Assembly (NCBI GenBank): GCA_027487905.1
Contig: JAIYCR010000035.1
Span: 1-33,092 of the forward strand
DNA length: 33,092 bases
Direction: 5' to 3'
DNA from: Rubrivivax sp.
GTDB lineage: Bacteria > Pseudomonadota > Gammaproteobacteria > Burkholderiales > Burkholderiaceae_C
In this document: positions 27,233-33,092 of the stretch, piece by piece
Layout: each line of letters begins with the position of its first letter
Position numbering within the stretch: the first letter of the stretch is position 1
The notes under the pieces: model-generated
What the model was told of the DNA's origin: nothing
The model's input: only the letters and a program-made list of their open reading frames with translations
The model's database searches: none
Translations under genes and position numbers: made by a program

Positions 27233-28543
27233 TTATTTCAGTTCGTCCAGCAGCAGCCCGAGCACGCGCGGGGCGCTGTCGCCCGGCACGGCGGAGGCGC
27301 CCTGCGCGTTGAGCACCGTCACCGTCGAGCGGGCATCGCCCTGGCCTGTCACCTTCACCCGCAGCCGCTGCGGCTCCTGCGCGCCACCGGCGCTGCTGGA
27401 GAACAGGCGGTTGAAGAAGCCCTTCTCCTCGGCCTTCTTCGTGTCCAGCGGCACGAAGCGCACGAAGTAGTTGCCCGCCGCGCGGTCGCGGTCCTCGACG
27501 GTGAAGCCGCTGCGGTCCAGCGCCAGGCCCACGCGCCGCCAGGCGCGGTCGAAGCCGTCGTCCACCTCGAGCACCGGGCCGTCGGCGGTGTCGGCGCGAC
27601 GCGCCTTGGCGGGCGCTGCGGGGCCGCTGGCTGCAGCGGCGCCGGACGTCGCACCCGCCGCACCCGCGCCGGCCGCTGCCGTGGTCGTGCCCGTCCCGGC
27701 GGGCGATGCGCTGGTGCCGTTGAGCACGCCGGCCAGGCGGAGCAGGAACTCGGCCTCGAGCTCCGGGTTGGACGGTCGCGGCTGCCAGACGGTGTTGGTG
27801 CGCTGCGCGTCGGTGTAGACCTCGCTGACGCCGCGGTGGCTCACGAAGACCTCGCTGCCGCCGGCGGTGCGCTCGATGCGGATGCGGAAGCGGTCGCGCT
27901 CGCCGGTGGAGTAGAAGGAGTCGAACACCCGACCGATGGTGCGGCGCAGGATGTCCTGCGGCAGCAGGGCGCGGTTTTCGGCCCAGTCGGTCTCGAGCAG
28001 GCCCAGATCGGCCTGCTCGGTGGTGAAGTTGAAGCCGCGTTCGGTCCAGAAGGCCTTCACCCGGGGCCACATCTGCTCGGGCGGCAGGCTGCTGACGAGC
28101 CAGCGCTGGTTGCCCGCCCGCTCGATGCGGGCGACGGCGGTGGAAGGGGCCGCGGCGGCCGCACCGGCCGGTGCATTCGCCACCGGCGTGACGGCCACAC
28201 CGGCGACAGCGCCCGCGCCCACCGGAGCCGGCGCCAGGGTGCCCGGCGATGCGTTCGTCGGCCCTGCCGCCGCCGGCGAACCGGCCGCGGAAATGGCCCC
28301 GCCGGGAAGCGTCTGGAAGCGCGATTCCTTGCTCAGCTGCGACAGGTCGGGCGGCACGTCCAGCGGGGCGTTGCGCACGGTGGTGCTGCGGTAGTCGACC
28401 TTGTCGCCGGCCAGCAGGTTCTCCACCGTCGAGCATCCGGTGACCAGCGCGGTGGCGGCCAGCAGCGGTGCCAGCAGCAGCGTCCGTGCGCGCAGGGAAC
28501 GCGATTTCAGGAACAAGGGGCGATCGTTGGACGAAGCGGTCAT
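27233..28543 (-). CDS. bamC: Outer-membrane protein assembly factor BamC
   Basis: Lipoprotein subunit of the BAM complex, which inserts beta-barrel proteins into the outer membrane. The 436-residue protein has a long basic N-region, a hydrophobic core and lipobox VTGC (Cys37). The unstructured BamD-binding segment follows: VDYRSTTVRNAPLDVPPDLS (residues 49-68), the best conserved part. Two helix-grip domains come next, about residues 140-275 (RWLVSSLPPEQMWPRVKAFW, then LLETDWAENRALLP) and 320-436 (VLEVDDGFDRAWRRVGLALDR, FVRFVPLD). They are joined by long Ala/Gly/Thr linkers (about 82-137 and 277-316), which make it longer than the E. coli protein (344). It is the last gene of the operon, 58 bases after dapA, as in many Burkholderiales. 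Confidence 0.93.
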   Translation of the reverse strand: MTASSNDRPLFLKSRSLRARTLLLAPLLAATALVTGCSTVENLLAGDKVDYRSTTVRNAPLDVPPDLSQLSKESRFQTLPGGAISAAGSPAAAGPTNASPGTLAPAPVGAGAVAGVAVTPVANAPAGAAAAAPSTAVARIERAGNQRWLVSSLPPEQMWPRVKAFWTERGFNFTTEQADLGLLETDWAENRALLPQDILRRTIGRVFDSFYSTGERDRFRIRIERTAGGSEVFVSHRGVSEVYTDAQRTNTVWQPRPSNPELEAEFLLRLAGVLNGTSASPAGTGTTTAAAGAGAAGATSGAAAASGPAAPAKARRADTADGPVLEVDDGFDRAWRRVGLALDRSGFTVEDRDRAAGNYFVRFVPLDTKKAEEKGFFNRLFSSSAGGAQEPQRLRVKVTGQGDARSTVTVLNAQGASAVPGDSAPRVLGLLLDELK

Positions 28544-28559
28544 GGGGTCAGGTGCGGAC

Positions 28560-28578
28560 CTGGGCGGACGGCGCCCAG
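28560..28578. other. Intercistronic hairpin between dapA and bamC
   Basis: CTGGGCG-GACGG-CGCCCAG, a perfect seven-base-pair stem in the 58-base gap. No T-run follows, so it is more likely an mRNA stability or processing element than a terminator. Confidence 0.4.
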
Positions 28579-28601
28579 GCGGGGTGAGAGGGGACGCTCG
28601 T

Positions 28602-29489
28602 TCAGGCGCTGAGCACGCCGGCTTCGACCAGTGCCGCCTGCACCAGGGCCTGTCCGGCGGGCGTCAGGGGCGTCAGGGGCAGCCGCATGGATTCGCCGCA
28701 GCGGCCCATGCGGGCCAGCGCCCATTTGGTGGGTGCGGGGCTGGGCTCGCAGAAGAGCTGCTTGTGCAGCGGCAGCAGCTTCATGTGCAGCTGCGCGGCT
28801 TCGCGGCTGCGACCCTCGATGGCCGCCATGCACAGGTCGTGCATCAGCCGCGGCGCGACGTTGGCAGTGACGCTCACGTCGCCGTGGCCGCCCAGCAGCA
28901 TCAGCGCCACCGCGGTGGCGTCGTCGCCGGAATAGATGGAAAAACCGCGCGGCGCCTGGCGGATCAGCCAGGCCGCACGCTCGATGTCGCCGGTGGCCTC
29001 CTTGATGCCCACCACATTGGGCACGCCGGCCAGGCGGATGGCGGTCTCCGGCTGCATGTCGGTGACGGTGCGGCCCGGCACGTTGTACAGCACCATCGGG
29101 ATGTCCACCGCCTCGGCGATGGCCTTGAAATGGCGGTAGATGCCCTCCTGCGAGGGCTTGTTGTAGTAGGGCACGACGGACAGCGTGCAGTCCGCACCGA
29201 CCTCGCGGGCGAAGCGCGACAGCTCGATGGCCTCGGCAGTGGAGTTGCCGCCGGTGCCCGCCATGATGGGAATGCGGCCCCGGGCGTGCTGCACCGCGGT
29301 GCGGATGACCTCGCAGTGCTCCTCCACCGACACGGTGGGCGATTCGCCCGTGGTGCCGACCACGCCGATGCAGTCGGTGCCCTCGGCGATGTGCCAGTCG
29401 ACGAGCCGGCGCAGGGTGTCGTGGTCGACGCGGCCGTCTTCATGCATCGGGGTGACCAGGGCCACGATGCTGCCTGCGATGGGTTTCAT
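28602..29489 (-). CDS. dapA: 4-hydroxy-tetrahydrodipicolinate synthase
   Basis: First committed enzyme of the diaminopimelate/lysine pathway, condensing pyruvate with aspartate semialdehyde. The 295-residue TIM barrel has all key residues: GTTGES (Thr46, Thr47), Tyr109 in [12 protein letters not shown], Tyr135 in VLYNVPGRT, Arg140, and the Schiff-base Lys163 in GIKEATGD. Length is typical. The ATG overlaps the TGA of the upstream methyltransferase gene (ATGA), so translation is coupled. bamC follows. The pairing of dapA with bamC is an old, conserved arrangement (E. coli bamC was once called dapX). Confidence 0.97.
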   Translation of the reverse strand: MKPIAGSIVALVTPMHEDGRVDHDTLRRLVDWHIAEGTDCIGVVGTTGESPTVSVEEHCEVIRTAVQHARGRIPIMAGTGGNSTAEAIELSRFAREVGADCTLSVVPYYNKPSQEGIYRHFKAIAEAVDIPMVLYNVPGRTVTDMQPETAIRLAGVPNVVGIKEATGDIERAAWLIRQAPRGFSIYSGDDATAVALMLLGGHGDVSVTANVAPRLMHDLCMAAIEGRSREAAQLHMKLLPLHKQLFCEPSPAPTKWALARMGRCGESMRLPLTPLTPAGQALVQAALVEAGVLSA

Positions 29490-30061
29490 GATCGATCCTC
29501 GGGCGAGCCGGCGAGTTTAGTCGCCGCGTCGTCCACCGGCCCGCGCACCGCGGCGATGCGCTGGATGCGGCGGGTCGGCTCGCTTTCCAGCCCGTCCTCG
29601 AAGGCGACGACCCGCAGGCCGGACATCGCAGCCCACTCCAGCAGTTCGCCCGGGCGCAGCAGGAAGGCGGGGTTGGAGGGGCGGCCAAAGGCCTCCTGGC
29701 CCTGGGCGAAGGTTTCCATCAGCGCCACGCCGCCCGGGGCCAGCGCGGCGGCCAGCGTGGGCAGCAGCGCTCGCCACAGGTAGTGGGTGACGATCAGGCC
29801 GTCGAAGCGTTCATCGCCGTAGGGCCACGGGCCGGTTTCGATGTCGGCCACCCGCACGGCGAAGCGGCCGGCCAGGGCCTGCAGGGCCTGCGCATCGCGG
29901 TCCACGCCGTGCAGCTCGAACCCCCGGCCGTCCAGCGCGTGCAGGTGGCGCCCGCCGCCGCAGGCCACGTCCAGCACCCGCCCGGCGGGCCGCAGCAGGT
30001 GGGCCCAGCGCAGCACCCAGGCTGAGGGGCGTGCGGTGCCGTGCGCGGCCGCGACCGCCAT
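29486..30061 (-). CDS. Class I SAM-dependent methyltransferase
   Basis: A 191-residue Rossmann-fold methyltransferase. Motif I is [17 protein letters not shown], strand 2 ends [11 protein letters not shown], motif II/III lies in [35 protein letters not shown], and a post-domain segment [19 protein letters not shown] follows. This TehB-like/type 11 group methylates small molecules or metalloids; the substrate here is unknown. The ATG at 30061 with GGAG nine bases upstream is preferred; a GTG five codons earlier is possible. It overlaps the stop of the small membrane-protein gene (TGATG) and its own stop overlaps the dapA start. Confidence 0.85.
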   Translation of the reverse strand: MAVAAAHGTARPSAWVLRWAHLLRPAGRVLDVACGGGRHLHALDGRGFELHGVDRDAQALQALAGRFAVRVADIETGPWPYGDERFDGLIVTHYLWRALLPTLAAALAPGGVALMETFAQGQEAFGRPSNPAFLLRPGELLEWAAMSGLRVVAFEDGLESEPTRRIQRIAAVRGPVDDAATKLAGSPEDRS

Positions 30062-30186
30062 CAGAAGCAGCTCCACAGCTGGCTGGCCAGCGTGAAGGCC
30101 ATGTCCGGCTTCAGGTAGGCCAGGAAGACCAGACCGAGCACCGCGCCGGCCGCGGTCATCCAGGCCGCCCGCAGCACCGGCTTCAT
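30061..30186 (-). CDS. 41-residue single-pass membrane protein
   Basis: A short frame missed easily because it is nested in a much longer open frame. It starts MKPVLRAAWMTAAG, has one hydrophobic segment (about residues 8-25), and continues YLKPDMAFTLASQLWSCF. Its ATG overlaps the stop of the MFS gene (ATGA) and its stop overlaps the ATG of the methyltransferase (TGATG). Such exact stop/start coupling on both sides strongly supports real translation. The basic N-terminus and following hydrophobic stretch suggest N-in orientation with a short periplasmic tail. I cannot assign a function; it may assist the neighbouring transporter. Confidence 0.7.
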   Translation of the reverse strand: MKPVLRAAWMTAAGAVLGLVFLAYLKPDMAFTLASQLWSCF

Positions 30187-31436
30187 GCCGACGCGCCTTG
30201 CGCGCTGGCGGGCCGCGCGATGGGCTGCTCGCGCACCGGCAGGTTGATCAGCGCGGCGAACACGCCCAGCGCCACCGCCAGCCACCACACCACGTCGTAG
30301 CTCCCGGTGGCGTCGTAGAGCCGTCCACCCAGCCACACGCCCAGGAAGCTGCCGATCTGGTGGCTCAGGAACACGAAGCCGCCCAGCATGGAGAGGTACT
30401 GCACGCCGAAGATCTGGGCCACCACCGCATTGGTGGGCGGCACGGTGGACAGCCACAGCAGCCCCATCACCGCCGAGAAGACATACACCGTGAGCGGGCT
30501 GAGCGGCACCGTCAGGAAGGCCACGATGGCCACCGCCCGGCTGATGTAGATGGTGGCCAGGATGTGCTTGCGCGCGACGCGCGGCCCCAGCGTTCCGGCG
30601 AAGTAGGTGCCCAGCACGTTGAACAGGCCGATCAGCGCCAGCGCGGTGGTGGCCACGTCGGGGGTCATGCCCTTGTCCTTGAGGTAGCTGGGCATGTGCA
30701 CGCCGATGAACACCACCTGGAAGCCGCAGACGAAATAGCCGGCCATCAGCAGCTGGAAGCTCGGGTAGGTGAAGGCCTCCCGCAGCGCCGCGGCGATGGT
30801 CTGCTGAGGCCGTGCCACGCCCGACTCCAGCCAGCGCTCGCGCAGGCCCGAAGCCAGCGGCACGATGACCAGCGCCATCGCGGCCAGCACGAAAAGCGCC
30901 CCCTGCCAGCCCAGGCCGGGAATGCCCAGGCCGCTGCTGCCGTTGATGAGGGTGTTCTCCACCGGCACCATGAGGAACTGTCCGAAGCTGCCGGCGGCCG
31001 CGGCCACGCCCATGGCCCAGGCGCGGCGGGAGGCGTCCACGTTGCGGCCGAGCACGCCGTAGATCACCGCATAGGTGGTGCCGGCCTGCGCGATGCCGAT
31101 GAGCATGCCGGCGCTGCCGGCGAACAGCAGCGGCGTGCTGGCCAGCGCCATCAGCACCAGGCCCAGCGCGTACATCAGCGCGCAGCCGACGATCACGCGG
31201 TAGGCGCCCAGGCGGTCGGCCAGCATGCCGGCGAACAGGCCCGCCACGCCCCAGGTGAGGTTCTGCAGCGCCATCGCGAAGGCGAAGGTCTCCCGCGTCC
31301 AGCCCCGCTCCATCGTGATGGGCTGCAGCCACAGGCCGAAGCCGTGGCGGATGCCCATGGACAGGGTGACGACGAGGGCGCCGCAGATGAGGACCTGCTT
31401 CAGGGGCAGGCGGGGCGTGGGGGAGGCGGCGGTCAT
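30183..31436 (-). CDS. MFS transporter, monocarboxylate/oxalate-formate type
   Basis: A 417-residue, 12-TM transporter. The first segment reads LKQVLICGALVVTLSMGIRHGFGLWLQPI, with R-x-G-F-G-[LV] as in the MCT/OFA-like bacterial group. GLFAGMLADRLGAYRVIVGCAL is the loop 2-3 motif A region, and GIAQAGTTYAVIYGVLGR the TM4/5 region. The middle loop (ARPQQTIAAALREAFTYPSFQLLMAGYFVCGFQ) joins the two halves, and the C-terminal half includes FIGVHMPSYLKDKG, SLLG-like TM helices and FLSHQIGSFLGVWLGGRLYDATGSYD, which is typical of this group. The substrate, likely a small monocarboxylate, is not known. First gene of the operon with the small membrane protein, methyltransferase, dapA and bamC; divergent from parE. 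Confidence 0.9.
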   Translation of the reverse strand: MTAASPTPRLPLKQVLICGALVVTLSMGIRHGFGLWLQPITMERGWTRETFAFAMALQNLTWGVAGLFAGMLADRLGAYRVIVGCALMYALGLVLMALASTPLLFAGSAGMLIGIAQAGTTYAVIYGVLGRNVDASRRAWAMGVAAAAGSFGQFLMVPVENTLINGSSGLGIPGLGWQGALFVLAAMALVIVPLASGLRERWLESGVARPQQTIAAALREAFTYPSFQLLMAGYFVCGFQVVFIGVHMPSYLKDKGMTPDVATTALALIGLFNVLGTYFAGTLGPRVARKHILATIYISRAVAIVAFLTVPLSPLTVYVFSAVMGLLWLSTVPPTNAVVAQIFGVQYLSMLGGFVFLSHQIGSFLGVWLGGRLYDATGSYDVVWWLAVALGVFAALINLPVREQPIARPASAQGASA

Positions 31437-31498
31437 CCCGGCAATCTACCCCATAGCCCGGCAGGCCGCCCCGCGGCGCGCCTCCTAAACTCCTTCGA

Positions 31499-33092
<1,594 letters not shown>

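Overview
The window is a GC-rich (around 70%), tightly packed stretch of bacterial chromosome. Gene content points to a betaproteobacterium of the order Burkholderiales, probably the Rubrivivax/Ideonella/Leptothrix side. The clues are a dapA-bamC pair in one operon, cydAB preceded by a GbsR/MarR-type regulator, gcdH near a class III CoA-transferase, a coaBC-dut pair, and overall codon use. The assignment comes from reading alone; no database was searched.

Layout. Bases 1-114 look like one end of an IS630-type insertion sequence that landed at the 3' end of an RND efflux operon (TetR regulator, membrane fusion protein, RND permease; minus strand, 111-5308). That operon has a readable promoter and a palindromic operator. 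Next come uppP (plus strand) and, convergent to it, trmB, then a Tat-type LEA-like lipoprotein, tRNA-Gly(CCC) and a protein with a degenerate GGDEF domain. An lrgA/lrgB pair (minus) follows. A likely glutarate catabolism pair (class III CoA-transferase and glutaryl-CoA dehydrogenase, minus) is interrupted by an outer-membrane beta-barrel gene on the plus strand. alaS and an unrecognised exported protein are on the plus strand.

The respiratory part (17143-20134, minus) is gbsR-like regulator, cydA, cydB, with a 22-base inverted repeat in front. Divergent from it are coaBC and dut. A SlyD-like FKBP prolyl isomerase (minus) sits divergent to a YcfD/RoxA-type ribosomal oxygenase and an unknown partner protein. 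A tiny alanine-rich lipoprotein has a structured leader. A metabolite:H+ symporter with a large periplasmic insertion follows on the minus strand, starting with TTG.

The last minus-strand operon (31436 down to 27233) reads MFS transporter, a 41-residue membrane protein, methyltransferase, dapA, bamC; the first four genes are linked by stop/start overlaps. It is divergent from parE, which runs off the end of the window.

Most genes are housekeeping. I did not find a clear new multi-gene defence or mobile system. The items most worth a second look are the IS insertion that appears to have hit the RND stop codon, the overlooked 41-residue membrane protein, the degenerate GGDEF protein, the structured leader of the small lipoprotein, the symporter's periplasmic insertion, and the hairpin-rich region after bamC. 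No gene-free stretch exceeds 300 bases.
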